DNA from: Pseudomonadota bacterium
Lineage (GTDB): Bacteria; Pseudomonadota; Alphaproteobacteria; Rhizobiales; Hyphomicrobiaceae
Assembly (NCBI GenBank): GCA_023423275.1
Contig: JAFAFW010000004.1
Coordinates: 1 to 23,833, forward strand
DNA length: 23,833 bases
Direction of reading: 5' to 3'
The position numbers and the translations under genes were made by a program. Below the pieces are notes generated by a model. That model was not told where the DNA came from and searched no databases. It was given only the letters and a program-made list of their open reading frames with translations. The first letter of the stretch is position 1; each line of letters begins with the position of its first letter. Of the stretch, positions 7,579 to 15,417 are shown in pieces.

Positions 7579-8706
7579 GTGGGACCGGGTACACTGAGCC
7601 TTGATTTTGACGTCGGGCCGTCGGGGCGCGAGGTTCGCTTTTCGCAGCCGCGCCAGTTGTTTCGTGCAGATGAGCCTGGCGACGTCGGGTCTTGCCTCGA
7701 TGCGATGGAACGCGCGCGGCAACAAGGTCTCTGGCTCGCGGGCCTGTTGAGCTATGAACTGGGTTACGGTTTTTGCGATCGTCTCAGTGGCCTGACGCCT
7801 GAAAAGCGCGATGTGCCGCTTGTGCTGTTCGGGGCGTATGATGAGCCGCAAGCTCCGCCGCCCCATGCTGCTCCATTCTCAGGCGCATTGCAGCTCTCCC
7901 CGCAAATCAGTCGTGAGGACTATGGGTCATCCTTTGCACAGGTGAAGGAGTATATCGCCGCGGGCGATGTCTATCAGATCAACCTGACCTTTCCGCTCAC
8001 CGGCCAGACCGACGCTTCCGCCGATGCGCTTTATGCCGCGCTGAAGCGGGCGCAGCCGGTTGGTCATGGCTGTCTTTTGCAGGCCACGGATTTCGCGCTG
8101 CTGTCGCGTTCGCCCGAGCTCTTTTTCGCCATCGATGCCGAACGTAGGGCAATCACGCGGCCGATGAAGGGGACAGCATCGCGCGGTGCGACGCCGGACG
8201 AGGATCGTGCTCGGGCCGATCGATTGCGCGCCTCGGAAAAGAACCGCGCCGAGAACCTGATGATCGTCGATCTTCTGCGCAACGACCTGTCCCGCATTGC
8301 CGAAGTGGGCTCGGTGACCGTGCCGAAGCTGTTCGAAATCGAGACCTACGCGACGGTCCATCAGATGACGTCGACTGTGACCGCGCGTCTGAAGCCGGTG
8401 CGCTTTGCCGCGATTGTCGAAGCGCTCTTTCCGTGTGGCTCCATCACGGGGGCGCCTAAGATTCGCGCGATGGAGATCATCCGCGAACTCGAGCCGTTCG
8501 CACGCGGTGCCTATTGCGGGGCGATCGGATGGATTGCACCTACGGGTGCAATGGAGTTTTCCGTCGCGATCCGGACCTTGATGCTGCGTGATGGTCACGT
8601 GACGCTGAATGTCGGCGGCGGCATCGTTGCGGACAGTGATGCGGACGAGGAATGGGAGGAAGCACTGTGCAAGGCGGCCTTCGCACGATCGCTCCACCGG
8701 ACTTGA
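7579..8706 (+). CDS. pabB: Aminodeoxychorismate synthase component I
   Basis: This enzyme uses ammonia to convert chorismate to 4-amino-4-deoxychorismate, the first committed step to p-aminobenzoate and folate; the glutamine amidotransferase subunit (PabA) is not in the window. The 375-residue protein has the chorismate-binding domain: EYIAAGDVYQINLT, LLSRSPELFF, the PMKGTASRG loop, then KNRAENLMIVDLLRNDL and CGSITGAPKIRAMEII. It is shorter at the N terminus than E. coli PabB, as is common in rhizobial homologues. The start is a GTG at 7579 with GAGG at 7568-7571, seven bases upstream. Its last 40 bases overlap pabC. A homologous anthranilate synthase (TrpE) is less likely given the size and the pabC neighbour. 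Confidence 0.92.
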   Translation: MGPGTLSLDFDVGPSGREVRFSQPRQLFRADEPGDVGSCLDAMERARQQGLWLAGLLSYELGYGFCDRLSGLTPEKRDVPLVLFGAYDEPQAPPPHAAPFSGALQLSPQISREDYGSSFAQVKEYIAAGDVYQINLTFPLTGQTDASADALYAALKRAQPVGHGCLLQATDFALLSRSPELFFAIDAERRAITRPMKGTASRGATPDEDRARADRLRASEKNRAENLMIVDLLRNDLSRIAEVGSVTVPKLFEIETYATVHQMTSTVTARLKPVRFAAIVEALFPCGSITGAPKIRAMEIIRELEPFARGAYCGAIGWIAPTGAMEFSVAIRTLMLRDGHVTLNVGGGIVADSDADEEWEEALCKAAFARSLHRT

Positions 8707-9296
8707 AGCTGATCGAGACGCTGCGCTGGGAGCCTGGCTGCGGTGTCCTGCGGCGAGACTTGCATCTGGCGCGATTGACGGTGAGCTGCGAGGTTCTCGG
8801 CATACAACCGCCCGATGCGGCCAGGATTCTCGATCGCGTCACTGCGGAGGTCGTGCTGAGGTTGCGGCTGACCGTTGATCTGGCTGGACGCGCAGAATTG
8901 ACCCAGGCGCCCTTGGGGCCGGATGCCGCGACGTGGCGCGTCATGCTTGCGGATGAGCGGCTCGAGAGCAGCGCCCCCTGGTTGCGCCTCAAGACGACGG
9001 AGCGTGCCGTTCATGATCGAGCCCGGGCCGGCCTGCCCGGTGGCGTCGACGAAGCCGTCTTTCTCAATGAACGGGGTGAGCTGTGCGAGGGCACGATCAC
9101 GAACCTGTTCCTTGAGCGGGACGGGAGGCTGCTGACGCCACCTGTTTCGTCGGGGTGCTTACCCGGGGTTTTACGGCGCGCGCTGTTGGACGAGGGACTC
9201 GCCCATGAGGCTATTTTGCGTCCTGACGACCTGGCCGGTCACCGTCTCCATGTCGGTAATTCGTTACGCGGTCTCATCGCTGCCGACGTGGTCTGA
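8667..9296 (+). CDS. pabC: Aminodeoxychorismate lyase (class IV PLP enzyme)
   Basis: This PLP-dependent enzyme splits aminodeoxychorismate into p-aminobenzoate and pyruvate, the step after PabB. The short 209-residue chain carries class IV motifs: LKTTERAVHDRAR, whose Lys109 is the likely PLP lysine, then DEAVFLNERGELCEGTITNLF and SSGCLPGVLRRALL. The usual KTTxR..YDxAR has His in place of Tyr here. The GTG at 8667 is preferred because GGGAGGA (8654-8660) lies six bases ahead; an ATG at 8652 in the same frame has no usable Shine-Dalgarno. The gene starts inside the end of pabB in another frame, so translation is probably coupled; in other bacteria the two are fused. An aminotransferase of the same fold (IlvE or Dat) is less likely in this context. 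Confidence 0.88.
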   Translation: MQGGLRTIAPPDLKLIETLRWEPGCGVLRRDLHLARLTVSCEVLGIQPPDAARILDRVTAEVVLRLRLTVDLAGRAELTQAPLGPDAATWRVMLADERLESSAPWLRLKTTERAVHDRARAGLPGGVDEAVFLNERGELCEGTITNLFLERDGRLLTPPVSSGCLPGVLRRALLDEGLAHEAILRPDDLAGHRLHVGNSLRGLIAADVV

Positions 9297-9315
9297 CGGG
9301 CATATCGTTCGTCAG
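9293..9315. terminator. Stop-spanning inverted repeat at the pabC/lipoprotein junction
   Basis: CTGACG (9293-9298) and CGTCAG (9310-9315) form a perfect 6-bp stem with an 11-base loop. It covers both stop codons of the converging genes, whose ends are 15 bp apart. It has no T tract and resembles the element at 6416-6436 in placement. Confidence 0.33.
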
Positions 9316-10550
9316 TTGAATGGATTCAGGATCGAGGACGACACGGTGGCGGCGCCGAAGCCGCTGGGCGGATCGAGAAGCTTGGTGCCGATGTTCTGGA
9401 CCTGAAGCACCGCGAGACCGCGTTCAGCATATCCGCTCTGAGAAAGTCGGAATGGACCATCGACCCCGCTGAAGCCACTCGCGCGCGTCAGGCTGGCGGC
9501 GGAAAATCGTGTCCCCTTGGGTTGACCGGACAGCTTGATTGCAACCGTGACGGCATCATACGCCATGCTGGCAAGGCGCGGCGGCGCGCTTCCGAAGGTT
9601 TTCGCGAAGCGCTCCGAAAAGTCGCGCCAGCCGCGCGGATCGGGCGCGGGGAACCAGCCATCGATGAAGGCGCCCTCGCGCCCGATGTTCGGATAATCCC
9701 AACCGCTGGTGCCGAGAACCTTGATCCGTGTGGTGTCGATGTTGGCGTAATGCAGCAGCGGGCCGAGGTTGGGGAGGGTCTCCGGTCCTCCGGGCACGAA
9801 CAGGGCTTCGACGGGTTGACGCGCCTCCGCGGCGCTGCGCAGCGCGCTCGCGACCCGCTGTGAGGGCTCGACCATGCTGTTGGTCTCGGCCTTGTAGGTT
9901 TCGAATGCGGCGATCGAGCCGCCGACGCGGGATACGGCGTTGCGGAAGGCCGTCTCCGTCAGCTTGCCGTAGGGCGTATCCGGCAGGATGGCCGCAAAGC
10001 GCCGATGACCCTGCTGCGCGGAATAAGAGATGATGCGGTCGACTTCCTGCTCGGGCAGGAAGCCGAGCAGGTAGATGTCCTTGCCCACGACCTGTCGATC
10101 ATTGGAGAACGCCAGAACCGGCACATTGGCGGCCTGCGTCGCGGGAGCGATCGCGACGACCGATTTCGCAAACAGCGGACCGATGATCAGCTCCGCACCT
10201 TCCTTGATGGCTTCCTCCGCGGCGGCCCTGGCGCCTTCGGGGGTGCTCTTGTCATCTTTGACGATGAGCTGGAAGTTCGGATTGTCCAGGTCGAACATCG
10301 CCATCTCGCCGGCCTGTTTCAGTCCTTTGGCGACGGCCGCCGTATGCCCGGTCGAGGTCAACGGCAACAGCAACGCGACCTTGATGGCGTCGCCGCCGGG
10401 CTGCGGGCTGGCGCTCGGGTCGGTCGCGGCATTTTCGCCGCCGGGAAGCATTTCGCTGCCGCCTTGAATGGCGCAGGCGGCCAGCAGAAGGGCAGCCAGA
10501 CAGGTGGCGAATGCCAATACGGAGCCGGTCCAAGCCCTCGATGGAACCAT
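9312..10550 (-). CDS. LpoA-like lipoprotein, penicillin-binding protein activator family
   Basis: This is a periplasmic lipoprotein with a type 1 periplasmic-binding fold (Peripla_BP_6 family). In E. coli LpoA this fold makes the C-terminal domain that activates PBP1A during peptidoglycan synthesis. The 412-residue product starts at ATG 10550, with AAGGA eight bases upstream. The signal peptide ends in the lipobox LAAC, with Cys26 followed by Ala, which predicts outer-membrane sorting. After a low-complexity Gly/Pro linker come IKVALLLPLTSTGH and ELIIGPLFAKSVVAIAPA, typical of the fold. The N-terminal TPR half of E. coli LpoA (678 aa) is missing. The frame stays open far upstream, but that stretch is antisense to rsmI. 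A ligand-binding role (Leu/Ile/Val type) is the alternative. Confidence 0.85.
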   Translation of the reverse strand: MVPSRAWTGSVLAFATCLAALLLAACAIQGGSEMLPGGENAATDPSASPQPGGDAIKVALLLPLTSTGHTAAVAKGLKQAGEMAMFDLDNPNFQLIVKDDKSTPEGARAAAEEAIKEGAELIIGPLFAKSVVAIAPATQAANVPVLAFSNDRQVVGKDIYLLGFLPEQEVDRIISYSAQQGHRRFAAILPDTPYGKLTETAFRNAVSRVGGSIAAFETYKAETNSMVEPSQRVASALRSAAEARQPVEALFVPGGPETLPNLGPLLHYANIDTTRIKVLGTSGWDYPNIGREGAFIDGWFPAPDPRGWRDFSERFAKTFGSAPPRLASMAYDAVTVAIKLSGQPKGTRFSAASLTRASGFSGVDGPFRLSQSGYAERGLAVLQVQNIGTKLLDPPSGFGAATVSSSILNPFN

Positions 10551-10691
10551 GGTATTCGTCCTTACCCGCCCGCGGGCTCGCATGTGCGTTGCGCCGGTGA
10601 CAGTTGAAGCCTGCAACATCGACGACAATTCGACTAGGGTGATGGCTGCCGGAGGCCCTTCTCCGGTCGATGGCGACCCTGGAGCATTGGC
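10551..10691. promoter_or_regulatory. Divergent promoter region of the lipoprotein gene and rsmI
   Basis: This 141-bp gap must hold promoters for both directions. It contains a perfect 10-bp palindrome GCCCGCGGGC at 10568-10577, close to the lipoprotein Shine-Dalgarno, and a TTGAAG at 10604-10609 that could be a plus-strand -35. No convincing -10 partner is visible, so no exact promoter is claimed. Confidence 0.3.
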
Positions 10692-11624
10692 TTGGCGAAA
10701 AATCGGCAGATTCGCAAGGAGGTTGATGACGCGGCAACCAACTCTTTGCGCGCGAGTGTCCTCGCCCGGCTCGATGATGTTCTCTCTCAGCCCCTGGACC
10801 CGGCTCTGTACCTCGTGGCGACACCGATCGGTCATTTGGCGGATCTGTCGCTGCGTGCGCTGCGGATCCTGGCTGGAGCCGACAGCGTGCTGTGCGAAGA
10901 CACGCGCCACAGCCGCCAGCTTCTCAACCACTATGGGCTGTCGCGCAGCCTTGCGCCTTACCACGAGCACAATGAGGATCGGGAACGTCCGCGGGTCTTG
11001 CAGGACCTTGCCGCCGGCCAGACAGTCGCGTTGATCAGCGATGCCGGGACCCCGCTGGTGTCCGATCCGGGTTTCAAGCTGGTGCGCGAGGCTGTGCAGG
11101 CCGGCCACCGGGTCATCAGCGTGCCGGGACCATCGGCGCCGATCGCGGCGCTGGCCTGTTCGGGTCTGCCGACGGATTGCTTCCTGTTCGCAGGATTTCT
11201 GCCGCCCCGGCAGAGTGCCCGCCGTCAGCGGCTCGCCCAGCTCGCCGACGTGCCTGCGACCCTGATCTTTTTTGAGGCGCCCTCCCGTGTTTCCGAGGCG
11301 CTGGCGGACATGGCTGCTGTCCTCGGTGACGACCGCGAGGCCGTGATCGCGCGCGAGCTCACCAAACTGCATGAAGACGTGAGGAACGGCCGGCTCGGCG
11401 ATCTCGCCGCCAGTCCGGACATCCCGCAACGGGGCGAGTTCGTGCTGCTGGTCGGCCCGCCGCCCCGCAAGGACGCCAGCGACGACGAAATCATCCACAG
11501 GCTGGAGGAGGCCCTGCAGCGCGCCAGCACGCGCGACGCCAGCCGCGAGGTGGCGGAGGCGCTTGGCGCCTCCCGATCCCGTGTGTACGATCTTGCCATC
11601 AGGATTGCGCGAGGCGGGACGTGA
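10692..11624 (+). CDS. rsmI: 16S rRNA (cytidine1402-2'-O)-methyltransferase
   Basis: This enzyme uses S-adenosylmethionine to 2'-O-methylate C1402 in the decoding centre of 16S rRNA. The 310-residue protein shows the tetrapyrrole-methylase-fold signatures of RsmI: LYLVATPIGHLADLSLRAL, CEDTRHSRQLLNHYG, ISDAGTPLVSDPG, VPGPSAPIAAL and ARELTKLHE. About 36 residues precede the conserved core, longer than in E. coli. The best start is a TTG at 10692 with GGAG at 10681-10684; a downstream TTG at 10746 would also leave the core intact. A perfect AAGGAGGT at 10716-10723 lies inside the gene, but the ATG it serves (10726) is out of frame. The last four bases overlap yraN, as expected for an operon. Confidence 0.94.
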   Translation: MAKNRQIRKEVDDAATNSLRASVLARLDDVLSQPLDPALYLVATPIGHLADLSLRALRILAGADSVLCEDTRHSRQLLNHYGLSRSLAPYHEHNEDRERPRVLQDLAAGQTVALISDAGTPLVSDPGFKLVREAVQAGHRVISVPGPSAPIAALACSGLPTDCFLFAGFLPPRQSARRQRLAQLADVPATLIFFEAPSRVSEALADMAAVLGDDREAVIARELTKLHEDVRNGRLGDLAASPDIPQRGEFVLLVGPPPRKDASDDEIIHRLEEALQRASTRDASREVAEALGASRSRVYDLAIRIARGGT

Positions 11625-12022
11625 AACGGCTCGGACTTCTCGGAACTGCCGCGGCGAAAGGCAGGCGGCGGCACGAACGGCGCGGACGCCTGTCCGAGCT
11701 GTTGGCGGCAGCGGTGCTGTCATTGAAGGGGTACCGCATTCTCGATCGCCGCCATCGGTCGCGTGCCGGTGAGATTGACCTGATCGCGGTGCGCGGCCAG
11801 CGGCTGGCGTTCGTCGAGGTCAAGCTGCGGCCGACCATGGCGGATGCCGAGATGGCAACCACGGCACGTCAGGCCGCCCGAATGGCACGCGCCGCCGAGC
11901 AGTGGGTGTGGCGGCACCCCGGCTTCCGCAATCATCGGATCGGGCTGGATCTGTTGCTATGCGCGCCGTGGCGGCTGCCGCAGCATCGGGTCGACGCATT
12001 GCAGTCCACGCGTGCGATCTGA
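11621..12022 (+). CDS. yraN: YraN/UPF0102 family nuclease-like protein
   Basis: This small protein has a predicted PD-(D/E)XK restriction-endonuclease fold; its cellular role is not established, though the family is often linked to DNA processing. The 133-residue chain has a basic N terminus, then GYRILDRRHRSRAGEIDLIA and RLAFVEVKLR. These supply the putative metal-binding set Glu51, Asp53, Glu66 and Lys68. The start is a GTG at 11621 that overlaps the rsmI stop by four bases, with GAGG at 11611-11614 six bases ahead. The placement next to rsmI and the LpoA-like gene matches the E. coli yraL-yraM-yraN locus, which supports the assignment. Confidence 0.9.
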   Translation: MKRLGLLGTAAAKGRRRHERRGRLSELLAAAVLSLKGYRILDRRHRSRAGEIDLIAVRGQRLAFVEVKLRPTMADAEMATTARQAARMARAAEQWVWRHPGFRNHRIGLDLLLCAPWRLPQHRVDALQSTRAI

Positions 12023-12078
12023 AGTCTTTGCCGGTATATGCGAGCGTAATCGCTTGCCCTTGAGCTGGAAGGCACCGC

Positions 12079-13026
12079 ATGGCCCTGAAGATCGCCTGTC
12101 AGATGGATCCGATCGACCGCATCGATATTCGCGGCGATTCCACGTTTGCCCTGCTGCTCGAAGCGCAGAAACGCGGCCACGAGCTGTTCTATTACACCCC
12201 TCCGCATCTGGCGCTCGATGGCGCGCACCTGATCGCGCGCGGCAGTACGTTGACGGTCGAAGATCGGGTGGGTGACCACTACACGCTCACTGACGCGCGG
12301 AAGGTCGATCTCGCCGATTGGGACGTGGTTCTGCTGCGGCAGGATCCACCGTTCGATATGGGCTACATCACGACGACGCATCTGCTGGAGCGCATCCATC
12401 CCAAGACGCTGGTCGTCAACGATCCCGCGCATGTCCGCAATGCGCCTGAAAAGGTCTGGGTTCTGGAATTCCAGGATCTGATGCCGCCGACGCTGGTGAC
12501 GCGTAATCCCGACGACGTGAAAGACTTCCGCAAGCGCTATGAGGACATCATCCTGAAGCCGCTTTACGGCAACGGCGGCGCATCCGTGTTCCGCGTCGCG
12601 CCCGGCGACACCAATCTCAACTCGCTGATCGAACTGTTTCAGACCGTGTTTCGCGAACCGTTCATGGTACAGCAGTACCGGCCGGAGGTGCGCGGCGGCG
12701 ACAAGCGCATCATCCTGATCGACGGAGAAGTGGTGGGTGCGATCAATCGCGTTCCGGCGGCCGACGAAACCCGTTCCAACATGCACGTCGGCGGTGAAGC
12801 GGTGCCGACGGAGTTGACCGCGCGCGACCTCGAGATCTGCGAGCGTCTGAAGCCGGAATTGAAGCGGCGCGGCCTGATCTTCACGGGGATCGACGTCATC
12901 GGACCGTATCTGACCGAGATCAATGTCACGTCGCCGACCGGCATTCGCCAGGTCCAGGCCTTCGGTGGCGCCGATATTGCAGCCCTGTTCTGGGATGCGG
13001 TGGAAGCCAAAGCCCGTCATCGTTGA
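12079..13026 (+). CDS. gshB: Glutathione synthetase
   Basis: This enzyme joins gamma-glutamylcysteine to glycine with ATP, the second step of glutathione synthesis, in the cytosol. The 315-residue length is standard. The N-terminal domain contains QMDPIDRIDIRGDSTFALLLEAQ and LLRQDPPFDMGYITTTHLLE. The ATP-grasp part has a glycine-rich loop (KPLYGNGG, from Lys160), then GGDKRIILIDGEVVGAINR and the metal/ATP site TEINVTSPTGIRQVQ. The ATG at 12079 has a GGAAGG about seven bases ahead. It follows yraN by 56 bp, probably on the same transcript; the partner gshA is not in the window. Confidence 0.97.
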   Translation: MALKIACQMDPIDRIDIRGDSTFALLLEAQKRGHELFYYTPPHLALDGAHLIARGSTLTVEDRVGDHYTLTDARKVDLADWDVVLLRQDPPFDMGYITTTHLLERIHPKTLVVNDPAHVRNAPEKVWVLEFQDLMPPTLVTRNPDDVKDFRKRYEDIILKPLYGNGGASVFRVAPGDTNLNSLIELFQTVFREPFMVQQYRPEVRGGDKRIILIDGEVVGAINRVPAADETRSNMHVGGEAVPTELTARDLEICERLKPELKRRGLIFTGIDVIGPYLTEINVTSPTGIRQVQAFGGADIAALFWDAVEAKARHR

Positions 13027-13054
13027 CGCGGCGCCAAAAGTTCTCATTTTGTTC

Positions 13055-13083
13055 TTGACGCTCGTTGCGCCCCCGCACTAACC
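13055..13083 (+). promoter_or_regulatory. Possible promoter upstream of comM
   Basis: TTGACG (13055-13060) is followed after 17 bases by CTAACC (13078-13083), a partial match to the alphaproteobacterial TTGAC/CTATAT pattern. It lies in the 94-bp gap between gshB and the comM-like gene. A small dyad (CAGCT 13090-13094, AGCTG 13103-13107) would fall in the 5' leader. The -35 is good and the -10 is poor. Confidence 0.3.
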
Positions 13084-13120
13084 TTCAGGCAGCTGATAAT
13101 CGAGCTGCGGGGGCAGTCGG

Positions 13121-14650
13121 ATGTACGGGCGGATCTCCACACTGGCGTTCGTTGGGATTGAGGCGCGCCCGGTCCAGGTCGAAGTTCGCATCAGCCCTGG
13201 CCAGCATGTTTTTGCGATCGTCGGTCTGCCTGACAAGGCGGTCGCAGAAAGCCGGGAACGCGTACGAAATGCCTTGCACGCTATCGGCCTCGGCCTTCCG
13301 TGGACGCACATTACGGTCAATCTCGCGCCGGCGGACCTTCCCAAGGAAGGCAGCCATTTCGATTTGCCGATCGCGCTCGCCTTGATGGTGGCGATGGAGG
13401 CGATTTCTCCGGATGCCGTTGAGGGCTTCGCTGCGATTGGCGAGTTGGCGCTCGACGGTCAAATCCGATCCACGCCGGGCGCGCTTCCGGCTGCCATTGG
13501 CGCAAATGCCATGCGGAAAGGCCTGATCTGTGCTGCTGCGAGTGGTCCGGAAGCAGCCTGGGCGGCGGCCGATATGGACATCATCGCCGCACCGCATCTG
13601 CTTTCCCTGGTCAATCACTTTCGCGGGCTGCAGACGCTGAGCCGCCCTGCACCCGACCTCCTTCAGGATGATGTCGCGTTGCCGGATCTGGCCGATATCA
13701 AAGGCCAGGAAACCGCGCGTCGCGCGCTGGAAGTCGCCGCCGCAGGCGGGCACAATCTTCTGATGGTCGGGCCGCCCGGCTCCGGCAAGTCGATGCTGGC
13801 CGCACGGCTGCCGTCTATTCTCCCGCCGCTCGATCCGCAGGAGATGCTGGAAGTCAGTATGGTGCATTCATTGGCCGGCGAACTGATGGGCGGACGCCTC
13901 AGAACCGAACGGCCATTCCGCGCGCCGCATCATTCCGCCAGCATGGCCGCACTGGTCGGGGGCGGCACACGGCCGAAGCCGGGAGAAGTTTCCCTGGCGC
14001 ATCTCGGCGTTCTCTTCCTGGATGAATTTCCCGAATTCTCGCCGCAGGTTCTCGACTCTCTTCGCCAGCCGCTGGAGACCGGTGAAACGGTGATTGCTCG
14101 CGCGAACCATCGCATCGCCTATCCCTCCCGTATCCAGCTCATCGCTGCCATGAACCCCTGCCGTTGCGGCGGAGGTGGGCCGGGGCAAGCCTGCAAACGC
14201 GGCCCCCGCTGTGCCGCGGAGTATCAGGCACGCATTTCCGGGCCATTGCTCGATCGTATCGATCTTCAAATTGAAGTCCCGGCCGTCACGGCAGCCGATC
14301 TCGTCCTGCCGGCACCATCAGAGAGCAGCGCCGATGTGCGTGTCCGGGTGACTGCTGCCAGGAACCGCCAGCGAAAGAGATTTATGGATCGCAAGGCCGC
14401 CGGCGTTCGCACCAACGCAGAAGCCTCCGGCCGCCTTCTGGAAGACATTGCCCGTCCCGACGAGGACGGTATCGCCCTCCTGCGCCAGGCCTCCGAAGCG
14501 CTGCAGCTCTCCGCCCGCGGCTTTCATCGCGTGCTGCGTGTTGCGCGCACGCTGGCCGATCTCGACGGCGAGGATACGGTTGCTCGCATTCACGTGGCCG
14601 AGGCTCTCAGTTATCGCGGCGAGGCCATGAGGCAGAGATGGGCGGCCTGA
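13121..14650 (+). CDS. comM: YifB/ComM family Mg-chelatase-like AAA+ ATPase
   Basis: ComM proteins are AAA+ helicases that promote branch migration when foreign DNA is integrated during natural transformation; family members occur well beyond naturally competent species. The 509-residue chain has the N-terminal ChlI-like domain (AIVGLPDKAVAESRERVRNAL, DLPKEGSHFDLPIALALM). The AAA+ core follows, with a Walker A at 217-224 (GPPGSGKS), FRAPHHSAS, a Walker B ending in Asp301-Glu302 (GVLFLDEF) and the NPCRCGG cysteine motif. The C-terminal Mg-chelatase lid contains LSARGFHRVLRVARTLADL. The start at ATG 13121 has a weak Shine-Dalgarno. It converges with the methyltransferase gene. Chelatase subunits BchI/ChlI are excluded by the N-terminal domain. 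Confidence 0.94.
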   Translation: MYGRISTLAFVGIEARPVQVEVRISPGQHVFAIVGLPDKAVAESRERVRNALHAIGLGLPWTHITVNLAPADLPKEGSHFDLPIALALMVAMEAISPDAVEGFAAIGELALDGQIRSTPGALPAAIGANAMRKGLICAAASGPEAAWAAADMDIIAAPHLLSLVNHFRGLQTLSRPAPDLLQDDVALPDLADIKGQETARRALEVAAAGGHNLLMVGPPGSGKSMLAARLPSILPPLDPQEMLEVSMVHSLAGELMGGRLRTERPFRAPHHSASMAALVGGGTRPKPGEVSLAHLGVLFLDEFPEFSPQVLDSLRQPLETGETVIARANHRIAYPSRIQLIAAMNPCRCGGGGPGQACKRGPRCAAEYQARISGPLLDRIDLQIEVPAVTAADLVLPAPSESSADVRVRVTAARNRQRKRFMDRKAAGVRTNAEASGRLLEDIARPDEDGIALLRQASEALQLSARGFHRVLRVARTLADLDGEDTVARIHVAEALSYRGEAMRQRWAA

Positions 14651-14736
14651 AACCAACCTCGTTGCGGATACGGCCTTCCCGATGGGCTGAACATGGTGCA
14701 GACGCGACCAGGATGGCCAGGGATGCGTTGATGCAT

Positions 14737-15387
14737 TCAGGCGAGCCGCCAGACCGCCGTGCGCTTGATTTCGTTGTCTTCCAGTTCGCGGGTCACAGGA
14801 ACAGCGTAGGTCGCAACTTCCACGAAACGCGCGATCGGGAAATAGCTGCGGCGCGGGTCGCCCACGAAAATATCCGCTCCGGCGTGCGCCGCTATGTCCA
14901 GATAGGCGCTGACACGCTCAGCCAGGTCGCGCTCGTAAAAGAGATCGCCAACCAGGATGACGTCGGCGCCGTCGGGTGTCGCCGCGAGAGGGTCCTCGGA
15001 GGACGCCGTGAGACGCAGGCCGTTGGCCAGCGCATTCAAGCGGATGGCGACGGCCGCAAGTGGATCGATGTCGAATGCCGTAACAGAGGTGGCTCCGCTG
15101 CGCGCGGCAGCAATGGCGACAAGGCCGCTTCCGCTGCCAAGATCGAAGACGCGCTTGCCGGCCATAACGTCCGGGTGGTCCAGAACGTAGCGCGCCAGCG
15201 CCTGCCCACCGGCCCAAGCAAACGCCCAATAGGGAGGTGGAACGTTGAGGGCTCCCAGCTCCTCTTCCGTCTTCTGCCAGATGGGCAGGGATTCGCTCGC
15301 CAGATGCAGCGTAATTTCAGGAGTGAGGGGAGGCGCGATGAGCGCCGTGTTGCTTTCGATGAAGCTCCTGGCGGCCGCATCATCCAT
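14737..15387 (-). CDS. METTL20-like class I protein-lysine methyltransferase
   Basis: This S-adenosylmethionine-dependent methyltransferase resembles METTL20/ETFBKMT. That family methylates lysines of electron transfer flavoprotein beta, and bacterial members also act on ribosomal protein L7/L12. The 216-residue protein has the family's PPYWAFAWAGGQALARY segment at 51-67, the SAM-binding motif I DLGSGSG at 82-88 and the acidic DIDPLA turn. It also has GDLFYERDLAERV, the D-FY post-motif typical of the group, and a C-terminal EDNEIKRTAVWRL. The ATG at 15387 lacks a clear Shine-Dalgarno. It is the last gene of a minus-strand group, 30 bp after the EVE gene. Automated annotation may call it a L11 or generic methyltransferase; the substrate here is inferred. 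Confidence 0.82.
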   Translation of the reverse strand: MDDAAARSFIESNTALIAPPLTPEITLHLASESLPIWQKTEEELGALNVPPPYWAFAWAGGQALARYVLDHPDVMAGKRVFDLGSGSGLVAIAAARSGATSVTAFDIDPLAAVAIRLNALANGLRLTASSEDPLAATPDGADVILVGDLFYERDLAERVSAYLDIAAHAGADIFVGDPRRSYFPIARFVEVATYAVPVTRELEDNEIKRTAVWRLA

Positions 15388-15417
15388 TTTGTGCCACGCA
15401 AACTACGGACAGAAGTC

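Noticed and set aside
10551..11723. N-terminal extension of the lipoprotein frame to 803 residues
   Set aside because: The extension is antisense to rsmI, and the real start at 10550 has a Shine-Dalgarno and leads straight into a lipoprotein signal peptide.
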